The notes beneath the pieces were generated by a model. It did not search any database, was not told where the DNA came from, and worked only from the letters and a program-made list of their open reading frames with translations. This document shows, one piece after another, positions 1-9,952 of a DNA stretch of 64,000 nt. Numbering within the stretch: the stretch's first letter is position 1; each line of letters begins with the position of its first letter. A program made the translations under genes and the position numbers. The DNA comes from Roseomonas xinghualingensis (GTDB lineage Bacteria > Pseudomonadota > Alphaproteobacteria > Acetobacterales > Acetobacteraceae), in contig NZ_JAOXLP010000006.1 in assembly GCF_025791835.1 (NCBI RefSeq), forward strand, positions 62,001 to 126,000. Direction: 5' to 3'.

Positions 1-1
1 C

Positions 2-400
2 GGCCCCGGCGAGGGCCGCATGAAGAACGTGCTGCCCGACGCGCATGCCGACTTCGTCTTCGCCGTGGTGGGCGAGGAGTTCGGCCTGATGATCTGCCTG
101 CTGATCCTCGGCCTCTTCACCTTCGTGGTGGTGCGCGGGCTGATGCGGCTGCTGGCCGAGACGGACCTGTTCGTCATCCTGGCCGCCACTGGTCTTCTGA
201 CGCAGTTCGGGCTGCAGGCCTTCGTGAACATGGCCTCCTCCCTGCACCTCATCCCCACCAAGGGCATGACGCTGCCCTTCGTTTCCTATGGCGGCTCCTC
301 CGTCATCGCCATCGCGCTGGGCATGGGCTTCCTGCTTGCCCTGACGCGGCGCCGGCTGACGCGGGGCGAGGAAGGTGCAGCCCAGGGAGGCCTGTTGTGA
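2..400 (+). CDS. ftsW: FtsW, septal peptidoglycan polymerase (C-terminal part, cut by window edge)
   Basis: This is the C-terminal ~133 residues of a SEDS-family membrane glycosyltransferase that polymerises lipid II at the division septum. The frame is open from base 2, so the true start lies upstream. The visible part has the family segment PDAHADFVFAVVGEEFG, then membrane helices, then PTKGMTLPFVSYGGSS, the hallmark of the FtsW/RodA C-terminus. The tail is Arg-rich and cytoplasmic. Its TGA overlaps the GTG of murG. FtsW rather than RodA is inferred from the place in the dcw cluster between upstream mur genes and murG. Confidence 0.93.
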   Translation, partial: GPGEGRMKNVLPDAHADFVFAVVGEEFGLMICLLILGLFTFVVVRGLMRLLAETDLFVILAATGLLTQFGLQAFVNMASSLHLIPTKGMTLPFVSYGGSSVIAIALGMGFLLALTRRRLTRGEEGAAQGGLL

Positions 401-1551
401 GGGGACCCGGCGCACGCCCGATTATCATCGCCGCGGGCGGAACGGGGGGACATTTCTTCCCGGCCGAAGCGCTGGCCGCCGCGCTGATCCAGCGCGGCGA
501 GCGGATCGCGCTGATGACCGATGCGCGTTCCTCCTCCTATGCCAGCCCTGTCTTCGCCAATGCGGAGCGCTTCGTGCTGAAGGGCTCCGGGCTGGCCGGG
601 CATGGCATCATGGGCGCCGCGCGCGGAGCGCTGGCGCTGGCGCGCGGCACGCTGGAGGCGCGGCGGCTGCTCCTGGACCTGAACCCCTCGGCCGTGGTTG
701 GCTTTGGCGGCTATCCCTCGGTGCCGCCGGTGGTGGCGGCGCGCTTCCTCCCGGCCTCTCGTCGGCCGGCCGTGGTGCTGCATGAACAGAATGCTGTTCT
801 GGGCCGGGCCAATCGCGGCATGGCGCGCGGGGCGGACCTGCTGGCGCTGTGCTTCAAGAACACGCGGCGCCTACCGCCTGGCACGAAGGCCGAGGTACTG
901 GGCAATCCCGTGCGCCCCGCCATCGCGGCATTGCATGGGCAAGGCTATGCGCGCCCGCTCGACGTGATGCGGATCTTCGTGCTGGGCGGATCGCTGGGCG
1001 CGCGCATCTTCTCGGATGTGGTGCCGGCGGCCATCGCCTCCCTGCCGCCGGTCATGCGGCAGCGGATCGAGGTGGTGCAGCAATGCCGCCAGGAGGATCT
1101 GGACCGCACGCGCACCGCCTATGCCGCCGCGGGTGTGCGGGCGGAGCTGGCGCCCTTCTTTGCCGATGTCGCCGCGCACTACCGGGACGCGCATCTGGTG
1201 ATCGCGCGGGCGGGCGCCTCCACCGTGGCGGAAATCGCCTGCGTGGGGCGGCCGAGCATCCTGGTACCCCTTCCGCATGCCATCGACGACCATCAGACCG
1301 AGAACGCCCGTTCCCTTTCCGAAGCTGGTGCGGCGGAACTGATGTTCCAGGCGAGCTTCACCCCGGAATCCCTTGCCACATCGTTGAAAAAAACGCTCGA
1401 AGCGCCGGAAAGCCTGGACGAGTCGGCCCATGCTGCGGCATCCCTGGGAAGGCCGGACGCTGCCGAGAGGCTGGCGGATCGGATCCTGTCACTGATCGAC
1501 TTGGCATCGCCGCGCGGCGGGGCCGAACCTCCGCTCGGGAAAGCTGCCTGA
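397..1551 (+). CDS. murG: MurG, lipid II-forming UDP-GlcNAc transferase
   Basis: MurG adds GlcNAc to lipid I on the inner face of the cytoplasmic membrane, giving lipid II for FtsW and the penicillin-binding proteins. The 384-residue protein has the GT28 glycine-rich loop [10 protein letters not shown] near residue 15, a second loop GGSLGAR near residue 195, and a C-terminal donor site with [10 protein letters not shown] and DDHQTEN. The GTG start overlaps the ftsW stop as GTGA, which suggests translational coupling. Length is slightly above the usual ~360 because of a Gly/Pro-rich tail. Two bases separate it from murC. Confidence 0.96.
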   Translation: MRGPGARPIIIAAGGTGGHFFPAEALAAALIQRGERIALMTDARSSSYASPVFANAERFVLKGSGLAGHGIMGAARGALALARGTLEARRLLLDLNPSAVVGFGGYPSVPPVVAARFLPASRRPAVVLHEQNAVLGRANRGMARGADLLALCFKNTRRLPPGTKAEVLGNPVRPAIAALHGQGYARPLDVMRIFVLGGSLGARIFSDVVPAAIASLPPVMRQRIEVVQQCRQEDLDRTRTAYAAAGVRAELAPFFADVAAHYRDAHLVIARAGASTVAEIACVGRPSILVPLPHAIDDHQTENARSLSEAGAAELMFQASFTPESLATSLKKTLEAPESLDESAHAAASLGRPDAAERLADRILSLIDLASPRGGAEPPLGKAA

Positions 1552-1552
1552 C

Positions 1553-2995
1553 ATGCGCGCGTTGCCGCTCAACATCGGTCCTATCCATTTCGTCGGCATC
1601 GGCGGCATCGGCATGTCCGGCATTGCCGAGGTGCTGCACAACCTTGGCTATCAGGTGCAGGGCAGCGACATCGCCGAGGGCTACAACGTCACCCGGCTGC
1701 GCGAGGCGGGCATTCCCGTCTCGATCGGACATGTGGCGGAGAACCTGGGCGGCGCGCAGGTCGTCGTCACCTCATCCGCGGTGAAGCGCGACAATCCAGA
1801 GGTCCAGGCGGCACGGGCACGCTTCCTGCCAGTGGTGCGCCGCGCGGAGATGCTGGCCGAGCTGATGCGGCTGAAATGGTCCATCGCCGTCGGCGGCACC
1901 CATGGCAAGACGACGACGACCAGCCTCGTCGCCTGCGTGCTGGAAGCCGCGAAGATCGATCCCACCGTCATCAATGGCGGCATCGTGAACGCCTATGGCA
2001 CCAACACCCGGCTCGGTTCCGGCGAGTGGATGGTGGTGGAGGCGGATGAAAGCGACGGCTCCTTCCTGAAGCTTCCCGCCGTGGTGGCTGTGGTCACCAA
2101 CATGGATGCCGAGCATCTGGACCACTGGGGCACGGCCGATGCGATGAAGGAGGGTTATGCCCAGTTCGTGGGCAATATTCCCTTCTATGGCTTCGCGGTG
2201 CTCTGCGTGGATCATCCCGAGGTGCAGGCGATGATCCCGCGCCTCTCGGATCGGCGCCTGATCACCTATGGTTTCTCGCCCCAGGCCGATGTGCGCGCCG
2301 AGCGCGTCATCACCGACCGCATGGGCGCGACCTTCGAGGTGGTGGTGCAGGACCGCGTCAACCGCCGCTCCCGCCACCTCAAGCCGTTCCGGCTTCCGAT
2401 GCTGGGCCAGCACAATGTGCTGAACGCGCTGGCCGCCATTGCCATCGGCGTGGAGATGGAGGTGCCGGAGGAGACGATCCGCACGGCGCTGGCCGGCTTC
2501 AAGGGCGTGAAGCGCCGCTTCACCCGCGCGGGCGATGCCGGCGGCATCACGGTGATCGACGATTACGGCCATCATCCGGTGGAAATCGCCGCCGTTCTGA
2601 AGGCGGCCCGCCAGGCGGGCGCACGGGACGTGGTGGCCGTGGTGCAGCCGCATCGCTATTCGCGACTCGACGCGCTGTTCGACGATTTCTGCACCTGCAT
2701 GAATGATGCGGGCACGGTGATCGTGGCCGATGTCTATGCCGCCGGCGAGCAGCCGATCGAGGGCCGCGACCAGGATGCGCTGATCGAGGGCCTGCGCGCG
2801 CATGGGCATCGCAGCGTCGTACCGTTGCCCGGCCCCGACCATCTGGCGGAGATGGTGCATGCCATCGCCCGGCCGGGCGACTATGTGGTCTGCCTCGGCG
2901 CAGGGAACATCACCAACTGGGCCCATGCCCTGCCCGCGCAGCTGGCCGAGTTGCAGGCGAAGAGCGGCCCGCGCCGGATCATGGGCGCGGCATGA
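1553..2995 (+). CDS. murC: MurC, UDP-N-acetylmuramate--L-alanine ligase
   Basis: MurC is the ATP-dependent ligase that adds L-Ala to UDP-MurNAc, the first step of the stem peptide. It has 480 residues. The N-terminal Rossmann part carries [17 protein letters not shown], the ATP loop is [10 protein letters not shown] near residue 120, and the central domain has [11 protein letters not shown]. The C-terminal domain has [12 protein letters not shown] and QPHRYSR. All main Mur-ligase motifs are intact. The ATG follows murG by one base and the TGA overlaps the murB start. Confidence 0.97.
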   Translation: MRALPLNIGPIHFVGIGGIGMSGIAEVLHNLGYQVQGSDIAEGYNVTRLREAGIPVSIGHVAENLGGAQVVVTSSAVKRDNPEVQAARARFLPVVRRAEMLAELMRLKWSIAVGGTHGKTTTTSLVACVLEAAKIDPTVINGGIVNAYGTNTRLGSGEWMVVEADESDGSFLKLPAVVAVVTNMDAEHLDHWGTADAMKEGYAQFVGNIPFYGFAVLCVDHPEVQAMIPRLSDRRLITYGFSPQADVRAERVITDRMGATFEVVVQDRVNRRSRHLKPFRLPMLGQHNVLNALAAIAIGVEMEVPEETIRTALAGFKGVKRRFTRAGDAGGITVIDDYGHHPVEIAAVLKAARQAGARDVVAVVQPHRYSRLDALFDDFCTCMNDAGTVIVADVYAAGEQPIEGRDQDALIEGLRAHGHRSVVPLPGPDHLAEMVHAIARPGDYVVCLGAGNITNWAHALPAQLAELQAKSGPRRIMGAA

Positions 2996-3897
2996 GCGCT
3001 TCCGTCCACATGACGGAAAGCCCCCTTCCCGCCCTTCGTGGGCGCGTGCAGGCGGGCGCGGCCCTCGGGCCCTCCACCTGGTTCCGCGTGGGCGGGCCGG
3101 CGGACTGGCTCGTGCGGCCGGCGGATGTGGACGACCTGCTGCGCCTGCTGCGGCGGGCGGAGCGGCCGATCACGGTGATGGGCGCCGCTTCCAACCTCAT
3201 CGTGCGGGATGGCGGCGTGCGCGGCATCGTGCTGCGGCTGGCGCGCGGCTTCGGCGATGTGGTGGTGGAGGCAGATGGTGTCGTCGCGGGTGCGGCGGCA
3301 CTGGACGCCACCGTGGCGGAGCACGCGGCGGCCGCTTCGCTCTCCGGGCTGGAGTTCCTTTCGGGCATTCCCGGCAGCATCGGCGGCGCGGTGGCGATGA
3401 ATGCCGGGGCCTATGGCGCCGAAATCGCCGATATTCTGGACTGGGCGGAAATCGCCACGGTGGACGGCCTGCTGCGCGTGCGCGCGGCCGAGCTGCGCCT
3501 TTCCTACCGCCGGTCGCAGCTTCCCATCGGCGGCGTGGTGGTGCGGGCGCGCTTCCATGCGGCGCCGGGCGACAAGGACGCGATCGCCGCGCGCATGGCG
3601 CAGATCCGCGAGAGCCGCGAGGCAACGCAGCCCGTTCGGGCGCGCACCGGCGGCTCCACCTTCGCCAATCCGCCGGGCCACAAGGCCTGGGCGCTGATCG
3701 ATGCGGCCGGCTGCCGGGGCAAGGCCCTGGGCGGCGCGCAGGTCAGCGAGAAGCATTGCAATTTCCTGCTCAATGCCGGCGAGGCAACGGCGGCCGATCT
3801 CGAGGATCTGGGCGAGGCCGTGCGCGCCGCCGTGCTGGCCCATTCCGGCATTTCGCTGCAATGGGAGATCAGGCGCATCGGGGAGCGTTCCGCATGA
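2992..3897 (+). CDS. murB: MurB, UDP-N-acetylenolpyruvoylglucosamine reductase
   Basis: This FAD enzyme reduces UDP-GlcNAc-enolpyruvate to UDP-MurNAc with NADPH. It has 301 residues, the length of the short (type II) MurB group. FAD-binding motifs [12 protein letters not shown] and [19 protein letters not shown] are clear. The catalytic serine segment is [14 protein letters not shown], followed by [21 protein letters not shown] near the C-terminus. ATGA overlaps link it to murC before it and ddl after it, so the whole block is probably translated as one coupled unit. Confidence 0.96.
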   Translation: MSASVHMTESPLPALRGRVQAGAALGPSTWFRVGGPADWLVRPADVDDLLRLLRRAERPITVMGAASNLIVRDGGVRGIVLRLARGFGDVVVEADGVVAGAAALDATVAEHAAAASLSGLEFLSGIPGSIGGAVAMNAGAYGAEIADILDWAEIATVDGLLRVRAAELRLSYRRSQLPIGGVVVRARFHAAPGDKDAIAARMAQIRESREATQPVRARTGGSTFANPPGHKAWALIDAAGCRGKALGGAQVSEKHCNFLLNAGEATAADLEDLGEAVRAAVLAHSGISLQWEIRRIGERSA

Positions 3898-4847
3898 CAC
3901 GGGTCACGGTCCTTCTGGGCGGCATGTCCAGCGAACGCGAGGTGTCGCTTTCCTCCGGGCGGGAAATCGTCGCGGCGCTGCGCGAGAAGGGGTTCGAGGT
4001 CACGGCCATCGATCCGGGGCCGGATCTCGCCGCGCTGGTGGGCAGCATCGCGGCCTCGCGCCCCGATGTGGTGTTCAACGCGCTGCATGGCCGCTTCGGC
4101 GAGGACGGCACGATCCAGGGCGTGCTGGATTGGATGGGCATTCCCTACACGCATTCCGGCCTGCGCGCATCGGCGGTGGCGATGGACAAGGCGGCGGCCA
4201 AGGCAGCCTTCGCGGCGGCCGGGCTTCCGGTCGCGCCGCACCGGCTGATCGAGGCCGCGGATCTCGCGGAGGCCGATCCCTTTCCCCTGCCCTATGTGGT
4301 GAAGCCGCTGCGGGAGGGCTCTTCCGTCGGCGTCTTCATCCTGCGCGAACATGACAACCGCCGCGCCGAGATCGCCGCCACCTGGCGCTGGGGCGAGATC
4401 ATCGCGGAACCCTATATCCCAGGCCGGGAACTGACCGTCGCGGTGATGGAGGACCGCCCCCTGGCGGTGACCGAGATCGCCACCGGCCACGCCTTTTACG
4501 ATTACGATGCCAAATATGCTGATGGCGGCTCACGCCACACCATTCCCGCCATCGTACCGGATGTAGTACAAAGCCGGGCAATGGAGATAGCGGTCGCGGC
4601 GCATGCGGCACTGGGTTGCAGCGGTGTGTCGCGCTCCGATTTTCGCTGGGACGATTCCCGCCCGGATGCAGAGGGGCTGGTGCTGCTGGAAGTGAACACC
4701 CAGCCGGGCATGACGCCCACTTCGCTGGTGCCGGAGCAGGCAGCCTATCGCGGCATCTCCTTCCCCGAGCTCTGCGCCTGGATGGTACGGCAGGCGCGGC
4801 ATGACGGGATGAACCGGGGCGCCAAGAGGATGCGCGATGCCGCGTAA
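3894..4847 (+). CDS. ddl: D-alanine--D-alanine ligase
   Basis: This ATP-grasp ligase makes D-Ala-D-Ala for MurF. The start chosen is the ATG at 3894, which overlaps the murB stop as ATGA. It begins [19 protein letters not shown], the typical Ddl N-terminus, and gives 317 residues. The P-loop-like segment is REGSSVGVFIL, and the metal and substrate site is LLEVNTQPGMTPTSLVPEQA near the C-terminus. The same frame stays open upstream into murB, but that part is out-of-frame shadow. Confidence 0.96.
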   Translation: MTRVTVLLGGMSSEREVSLSSGREIVAALREKGFEVTAIDPGPDLAALVGSIAASRPDVVFNALHGRFGEDGTIQGVLDWMGIPYTHSGLRASAVAMDKAAAKAAFAAAGLPVAPHRLIEAADLAEADPFPLPYVVKPLREGSSVGVFILREHDNRRAEIAATWRWGEIIAEPYIPGRELTVAVMEDRPLAVTEIATGHAFYDYDAKYADGGSRHTIPAIVPDVVQSRAMEIAVAAHAALGCSGVSRSDFRWDDSRPDAEGLVLLEVNTQPGMTPTSLVPEQAAYRGISFPELCAWMVRQARHDGMNRGAKRMRDAA

Positions 4848-5736
4848 GCTCACCGCCGGCACCCGCGCACGCCGGACACAGCCAGAGGCGCAGCGCCCCA
4901 GCGCGCTGCGCCTCTGGCTGCGGCGCCGCAAGCCGATGATGCGGCCGGCTGCCAAGGTCACCATCCTGCTCGCGCTCTTCGGCATCGCCGCCTCGGCGGT
5001 GGCAAGCCTGGATCCCGCCAGCAAGCTCGGCGCCATGTTGGACGGCGCGACGGCCGATATCGGCGCGCGGGTCGGCGGGCTGGTGGTGACGGAAGTGCGC
5101 ATCGAGGGCGCGCGGAACGCGCCGCCTGCCCAGCTGCGCCGCGCAATCGGCGTGAAGGCGGGCGATCCCGTGCTCGGCTTCGCGCCGGAAGCAGCTCGGG
5201 AACGGCTTCAGGCAATTCCCTGGATCGAGGAGGCCGAGGTGCAGCGCCACCTCTCCGGCCTCATTCATATCAAGGTGAAGGAGCGTGCGCCCTTTGCCAT
5301 CTGGCAGAACAACGGGCGCTTCGCGATCATTGACCGCGAGGGCCGCACGGTGGCGACCGACCGGCTGGATGCCTTCGGGCCGCTGCCGCTGATCGTCGGC
5401 GCGGGCGCCGAGAAGACGGCCGCGACCCTCTACGACCTTCTGCGCGACGCACCGGATGTGTTGGCGCGCACCCAGGCCCTGGTCCGCATCGGCGAGCGCC
5501 GCTGGAACCTGCGTCTGCACAGCGGCACCGACGTGCTGCTGCCCGAGGCCCATGAGGCGGCCGCGGTGCAGCGGCTGGCGGAGCTGCAGCGGCAGAACCA
5601 GCTGCTCGACCGCCCGCTGCATACGGTGGATCTGCGCCTGCCTGACCGTCTGGTGCTGCGCCCCATCGCCCAGCAGGAACCCGAGGCGGCGCCGACCGCA
5701 ACGCGCGCCCGGGCGCGCTCCGGGAGGAACGGGTGA
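4837..5736 (+). CDS. ftsQ: FtsQ, divisome membrane protein
   Basis: FtsQ is a bitopic division protein that links the early cytoplasmic ring to FtsL/FtsB. It has 299 residues. A basic cytoplasmic N-terminus is followed by one membrane helix near residues 32-50 (VTILLALFGIAASAVA), then a POTRA domain starting VTEVRIEGARNAPPAQLRRA, then the beta domain with FAIIDREGRTVAT. The start lies 11 bases inside ddl. The C-terminal tail is rich in Arg, Thr and Ala. Its TGA overlaps the ftsA GTG. Confidence 0.93.
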   Translation: MPRKLTAGTRARRTQPEAQRPSALRLWLRRRKPMMRPAAKVTILLALFGIAASAVASLDPASKLGAMLDGATADIGARVGGLVVTEVRIEGARNAPPAQLRRAIGVKAGDPVLGFAPEAARERLQAIPWIEEAEVQRHLSGLIHIKVKERAPFAIWQNNGRFAIIDREGRTVATDRLDAFGPLPLIVGAGAEKTAATLYDLLRDAPDVLARTQALVRIGERRWNLRLHSGTDVLLPEAHEAAAVQRLAELQRQNQLLDRPLHTVDLRLPDRLVLRPIAQQEPEAAPTATRARARSGRNG

Positions 5737-7022
5737 CAGCCGCGCCGCGCCTTCCCGAAGGAGCCGGGGCGCCACGCGCCCGGCATCCGCGTGCCCGCAA
5801 CGGCGCCTTCGGCGTGCTGGACATCGGCAGTACCAAGGTCGTCTGCCTGATCGCCCGCATCGAGCCGGACGGGATGCCCCGCGTGCTGGGCCATGGCTGG
5901 CAGCGCTCCCACGGCGTGAAGGGCGGCAACCTGATCGACCTGCAGGCCGCCGAGCGCGCGATTCGTGCCGCCGTTGCCCATGCGGAGGAGATGGCGGAGA
6001 TCAAGCTCTCCGGCGTCATCGTGAATCTCTCCTGCGGGCAGCCGGAGAGCCGGCAGCACAATGTCCGCTGGACCATCGGCGGCCGGGCCATCACCGAGAC
6101 CGATCTGCGCGCCATGGTCGGGGAGGGCCGCCGCCGCATGGCGGAGGAAGGGCGCGAGGCTGTGCATTCGCTTCCGCTCAACTTCACCCTCGATGCGACG
6201 CCCGGGGTCGCCGACCCGCGCGGCATGATCTGCGAGAGCCTGGGCGTGCGGCTGCACCTGGTGGATGCGGCCTCCGCCTCGCTGCGCAATCTCGGCACCG
6301 GCCTCGCGCGCTGCGACCTGGAGGTGGAGGAGCCGGTTTCCGCCCCTTATGCCGCCGCCCTTTCCGCGCTGATGGATGACGAGCGCGAGCTGGGCGCGAC
6401 GGTGATCGACATGGGTGGCGGCACCACCTCGCTGGCCGTGATGCAGGAAGGAATGCTGCTGCACACGGCGCAGATCCCCGTGGGCGGCTGGCAGGTCACG
6501 AACGACCTCGCCCGTGGCCTCTCCACCTCGGCCGATCAGGCCGAGCGGCTGAAGACCATGCATGGCAGCATGATCGGCACCATTGAGGACGAGCGCGAGA
6601 TGCTCTCCCTCTGCCGCCAGGGCGAGGATGGCGAGATCCTGTCGCGCGTGCCCCGCACGCAGATGCTGCACATCATCCGCCCCCGGGTGGAGGAAACGCT
6701 GGAGCTGATCCGGGACCGGCTGGCCGAGGCCGCCCTTGGCCCCGAGATCGGGCAGCGCGTGGTGCTGACGGGCGGCGCGAGCCAGCTCGTGGGTATGCGC
6801 GAGGCGGCCGCGCGCATCCTCGGCAGGCAGGTCCGGCTCGGGCGGCCGCAGCCGGTGCGGGGATTGCCGGATGCCTATCTGGCCCCTGGATTCGCCACCA
6901 CCCTGGGCCTCGTCTCCTGGGGTGCCGGCGATGGTCGTCCGGCACTCGATTTCGATTACGCCTCACAGGGATCGCGGGGCGTCTTCACGCGTTTCGTCAA
7001 TTGGCTCCGGGACCGTGTGTGA
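5733..7022 (+). CDS. ftsA: FtsA, actin-like cell division ATPase
   Basis: FtsA tethers FtsZ to the membrane and recruits late divisome proteins. It has 429 residues. The phosphate-1 motif GVLDIGSTKVVCLIA is near residue 30, phosphate-2 is VIDMGGGTTSLAV near 225, and the adenosine motif VVLTGGASQLVGM is near 345. The C-terminus (FTRFVNWLRDRV) is the expected amphipathic membrane-targeting helix. The GTG start overlaps the ftsQ stop. A 33-residue Arg/Ala/Pro-rich extension precedes the actin fold. Confidence 0.96.
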   Translation: MTAAPRLPEGAGAPRARHPRARNGAFGVLDIGSTKVVCLIARIEPDGMPRVLGHGWQRSHGVKGGNLIDLQAAERAIRAAVAHAEEMAEIKLSGVIVNLSCGQPESRQHNVRWTIGGRAITETDLRAMVGEGRRRMAEEGREAVHSLPLNFTLDATPGVADPRGMICESLGVRLHLVDAASASLRNLGTGLARCDLEVEEPVSAPYAAALSALMDDERELGATVIDMGGGTTSLAVMQEGMLLHTAQIPVGGWQVTNDLARGLSTSADQAERLKTMHGSMIGTIEDEREMLSLCRQGEDGEILSRVPRTQMLHIIRPRVEETLELIRDRLAEAALGPEIGQRVVLTGGASQLVGMREAAARILGRQVRLGRPQPVRGLPDAYLAPGFATTLGLVSWGAGDGRPALDFDYASQGSRGVFTRFVNWLRDRV

Positions 7023-7080
7023 TGCATAAAGGTCCGGGGGCGATTCGCATTCATCGCGTCTTCGAAGGGGGCCTCAAACG

Positions 7081-8637
7081 ATGACGCTGAACCTGACCAT
7101 CCCGCGTCAGCAGCACACGGATTTTACGCCGCGCATCACTGTGATCGGTGTGGGCGGCGCCGGTTGCAACGCGGTGAACAACATGATCGCGATGGGGCTC
7201 GAGGGCGTTGAGTTCCTTGTTGCCAACACCGATGCGCAGCAGCTGGTGAACAGCCGCGCCGAGCGCCGTGTTCAACTGGGACCTCATCTGACGCAGGGCC
7301 TGGGTGCCGGCGCCAAGCCCGAGATCGGCCGCGCGGCGGCGGAAGAGGCCACCGAGGACCTCGCCCGCCACCTCGAAGGCGTGCACATGATCTTCATCAC
7401 CGCCGGCATGGGCGGCGGCACCGGCACGGGGGCCGCCCCGGTGATCGCCCGCATGGCGCGTGAGCGCGGTGTGCTGACGGTGGGCGTGGTGACCAAGCCC
7501 TTCGACTTCGAGGGCCCGAAGCGCCGCCGCTCCGCCGAGCAGGGGCTGGAGGATCTGCAGCAGTTCGTGGACACGCTGATCGTGATCCCGAACCAGAACC
7601 TCTTCCGCAAGGCGAATGAGCGCACGACCTTCGCCGAAGCCTTCAAGATGGCCGACGACGTCCTCTACATGGGCGTGCGCGGCGTGACCGACCTGATGGT
7701 CAACCCGGGCCTGGTCAATCTCGACTTCGCCGACATCCGCACCGTCATGGCCGAGATGGGCAAGGCGATGATGGGTACGGGCGAGGCCGAGGGCGAGGAC
7801 CGCGCGGTGAAGGCCGCAGAGGCCGCCATCAGCAACCCGCTGCTGGAGGACACCTCCATGCGCGGCGCCCGCGGCGTGCTGATCAACATCACCGGCGGCT
7901 ACGACATGACGCTGTTCGAGGTCGACGAGGCCGCGAACCGCATCCGCCGCGAGGTGGACGAGGATGCGAACATCATCTTTGGCACCTCGGTGGACGAGAC
8001 GCTGAACGGCAGCCTGCGCCTCTCCGTGGTCGCCACCGGCATCGACGCGATCGACAACCAGGCGCAGCAGGCCGAGCCGCAGCGCGTGGTTGCCATCGGC
8101 GGTGGCGCCCCGGTTTCGGCTGTCTCCCAGCCGCAGACCGGCTTCCCGCCGGGTGCCCCGCAGGTGCCGCCCGCGCGCACCGGCCAGGTGCCGGGCGCCG
8201 GCCGCCCGGCCTCGATCATCGGTGCGCCGCGCCCGGTTGCCGTGGCGCCCGCTCCCGCTCCCGCTCCGGTCGCTCCCGTCCCGGCCCCTGCCCCGAATGC
8301 CGGCCCGCGCCTGCCCGTCGGCGGTATGCGCCGCGCCGCGACGCTCGAGGGTGCCGCTCCGGCCCAGGAGCCGGTGGCCGAGCTGCCTGTGCAGGCCAGC
8401 CCGGCGCAGGCACCGACCCTGCAGCCGGCCCCCCGCATGGCCCCTGCGGCCCAGCCCCCGGCCCAGGCTGGTGGGTTGAGCAACATCTTCCGCCGAGCTA
8501 CCGGTATCGGGGGCATTCGCCGTCCCCTGCCAGAGCAGGCGGAGGTGCAGCAGGCTCCTGCCCAGCGGCAGCAGCCGCCGCAGGAGGACCAGATGGGCCT
8601 CGATATCCCCACTTTCCTGCGCCGCCAGGGAAACTGA
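7081..8637 (+). CDS. ftsZ: FtsZ, tubulin-like division GTPase
   Basis: FtsZ polymerises into the Z ring. It has 518 residues. The GTPase core shows [13 protein letters not shown] near residue 25 and the tubulin signature GGGTGTG near residue 111. From about residue 340 to 500 there is a long Ala/Pro/Gln-rich disordered linker, typical of alphaproteobacteria and longer than in E. coli. The extreme C-terminus, [14 protein letters not shown], is the conserved peptide that binds FtsA. It begins 58 bases after ftsA and is followed by strong hairpins, so the division block ends here. Confidence 0.97.
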   Translation: MTLNLTIPRQQHTDFTPRITVIGVGGAGCNAVNNMIAMGLEGVEFLVANTDAQQLVNSRAERRVQLGPHLTQGLGAGAKPEIGRAAAEEATEDLARHLEGVHMIFITAGMGGGTGTGAAPVIARMARERGVLTVGVVTKPFDFEGPKRRRSAEQGLEDLQQFVDTLIVIPNQNLFRKANERTTFAEAFKMADDVLYMGVRGVTDLMVNPGLVNLDFADIRTVMAEMGKAMMGTGEAEGEDRAVKAAEAAISNPLLEDTSMRGARGVLINITGGYDMTLFEVDEAANRIRREVDEDANIIFGTSVDETLNGSLRLSVVATGIDAIDNQAQQAEPQRVVAIGGGAPVSAVSQPQTGFPPGAPQVPPARTGQVPGAGRPASIIGAPRPVAVAPAPAPAPVAPVPAPAPNAGPRLPVGGMRRAATLEGAAPAQEPVAELPVQASPAQAPTLQPAPRMAPAAQPPAQAGGLSNIFRRATGIGGIRRPLPEQAEVQQAPAQRQQPPQEDQMGLDIPTFLRRQGN

Positions 8638-8650
8638 TACGCGGTTAACA

Positions 8651-8714
8651 GGCGCCCTGTTGGGGGCGCCACCTTCCGAAAGGGCCTCGCCGGTAATGCG
8701 GCGGGGCCTTTTCG
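8651..8714 (+). terminator. Tandem hairpins after ftsZ, the second a rho-independent terminator
   Basis: The first hairpin pairs GGCGCCC (8651-8657) with GGGCGCC (8664-8670). The second pairs GGCCTCGCC (8683-8691) with GGCGGGGCC (8700-8708, one G-T pair) and runs into TTTT at 8709-8712. This is a canonical intrinsic terminator that separates the dcw operon from lpxC. Confidence 0.85.
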
Positions 8715-8857
8715 CTTCAAAAATCCTCGCAAAATCAAGCACTTGCGTCGAAATATGAAGAAACAAGGCTTGACTGGCACCAGGCATGCCGCAGTGCGAC
8801 GTTGCCTCTCACCGGCGCGTTGATGCCGGGATGGCATGTTTTCAGCCGGGGATTTCA

Positions 8858-9811
8858 ATGGACGGCTTCTTCCCGATCGGCACGGCTCGCGCACGGACCC
8901 TCAAGTCCGCCATCGGCTGCGTGGGCGTGGGCCTGCACTCCGGTGCGCGCGCGACGCTGACGCTGCGCCCAGCCGAGGCGGGGCATGGCGTTGTCTTCCG
9001 GCGCACCGATCTCGGCGTGAATATCCCTGCCCTCTATGACGCGGTGAGTGACACCCGGCTCTGCACGGCCATTGGCCAGGGAGCGGAGCGGATCGGGACC
9101 ATCGAGCATGTGATGGCCGCCCTCGCCGCTTGCAGCGTGACCGACGCGGTGATCGAGGTGGACGGGCCCGAAATCCCCATCCTGGACGGTTCCGCCGCCC
9201 CCTTCATCTTCCTGCTGGATTGCGCCGGGCTGATAGATCTGCCCGAGCCCGCCCATACCATCGAAGTGCTGCGCACCGTGCGGGTGAGCGATGGCGAGGG
9301 GCCGGACGCCGCCTGGGCCGAGCTCTCCCCTTCCGAGGGGCCGGGCTTCGAGGCCGAGCTGAGCATCGATTTCGGCGCGACCGCGATCGGCCGGCAGCGC
9401 CTCTCCATGAAGGTCACGGAGGACAGCTTCCGGGCCATCCTGGCCGATGCCCGCACCTTCACCATGGCCGAGGATATCGCCCGCCTGCGCTCCGTGGGCC
9501 TGGCTCGCGGCGGCTCGCTGGCCAATGCGGTGGTGGTGGACGGGCCGCTGGTGGTGAATCCGGGCGGTCTGCGCCATGCCGACGAGTTCGTGCGCCACAA
9601 GCTGCTGGATGCGGTGGGCGATCTGGCCCTGGCCGGCGCTCCGCTGCGGGCCCGCTTCCGTGGGCACCGCTCGGGCCATGCGCTGAACAACCGCCTGCTG
9701 CGCGCCCTCTTCGCCGATCCCCGCGCTTGGCGCCTGGTGGGCGAGATGGAGGAAGTTTCGGTCACGCCCGGGGCCAACACCCGCCTTCCCATGGCTGCCG
9801 CGGCGGCCTGA
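8858..9811 (+). CDS. lpxC: LpxC, UDP-3-O-acyl-GlcNAc deacetylase
   Basis: LpxC is the zinc deacetylase at the committed step of lipid A synthesis. From the ATG at 8858 it has 317 residues and starts MDGFFPIGTARARTLKSAIG, matching the family start. Zinc and catalytic motifs are EHVMAALAACSV, EIPILDGSAAPFI, the late histidine segment ADEFVRHKLLDAVGDLAL, and FRGHRSGHALNN. The frame is open upstream to an ATG at 8786, but those 24 residues do not look like LpxC. It follows ftsZ in the usual alphaproteobacterial order. Confidence 0.94.
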   Translation: MDGFFPIGTARARTLKSAIGCVGVGLHSGARATLTLRPAEAGHGVVFRRTDLGVNIPALYDAVSDTRLCTAIGQGAERIGTIEHVMAALAACSVTDAVIEVDGPEIPILDGSAAPFIFLLDCAGLIDLPEPAHTIEVLRTVRVSDGEGPDAAWAELSPSEGPGFEAELSIDFGATAIGRQRLSMKVTEDSFRAILADARTFTMAEDIARLRSVGLARGGSLANAVVVDGPLVVNPGGLRHADEFVRHKLLDAVGDLALAGAPLRARFRGHRSGHALNNRLLRALFADPRAWRLVGEMEEVSVTPGANTRLPMAAAAA

Positions 9812-9934
9812 ACCAGCGGCTCCGGCTTTCCCACGGAATTCGCCCCCCGGCATTCCGTTCCGCTCCCCGCCATCCGCGCCCCTTCCTCGCCCCCCTCCCG
9901 TTGCGCCCGGCATGTCGCGCCGCCTGGGAGCGCG

Positions 9935-9942
9935 TGCTATAG
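9935..9942 (+). promoter_or_regulatory. Possible -10 element upstream of bamD
   Basis: TGCTATAG lies 11-18 bases before the bamD ATG in an otherwise very GC-rich gap. A similar CTATAG lies just upstream of the pcrA/uvrD start. No convincing -35 was found. If real, it implies a short 5' leader. Confidence 0.25.
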
Positions 9943-9952
9943 AGCCGCCGCC

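Noticed and set aside
2802..3893. Long plus-strand open frame running through murB into ddl, as a possible fusion
   Set aside because: The upstream part is an Arg/Ala/Gly-rich shadow of murC and murB in another frame. The real ddl start is the ATG at 3894 with the ATGA overlap.
8770..8790. Sigma-54-like GG-N10-GC spacing (TGGCAC ... ATGCC) and a TTGACT box upstream of lpxC
   Set aside because: The GG/GC spacing fits, but the -12 element is poor (ATGCC against TTGCA) and no -10 fits the TTGACT. In DNA this GC-rich the match is weak, and lpxC is not a usual sigma-54 target.
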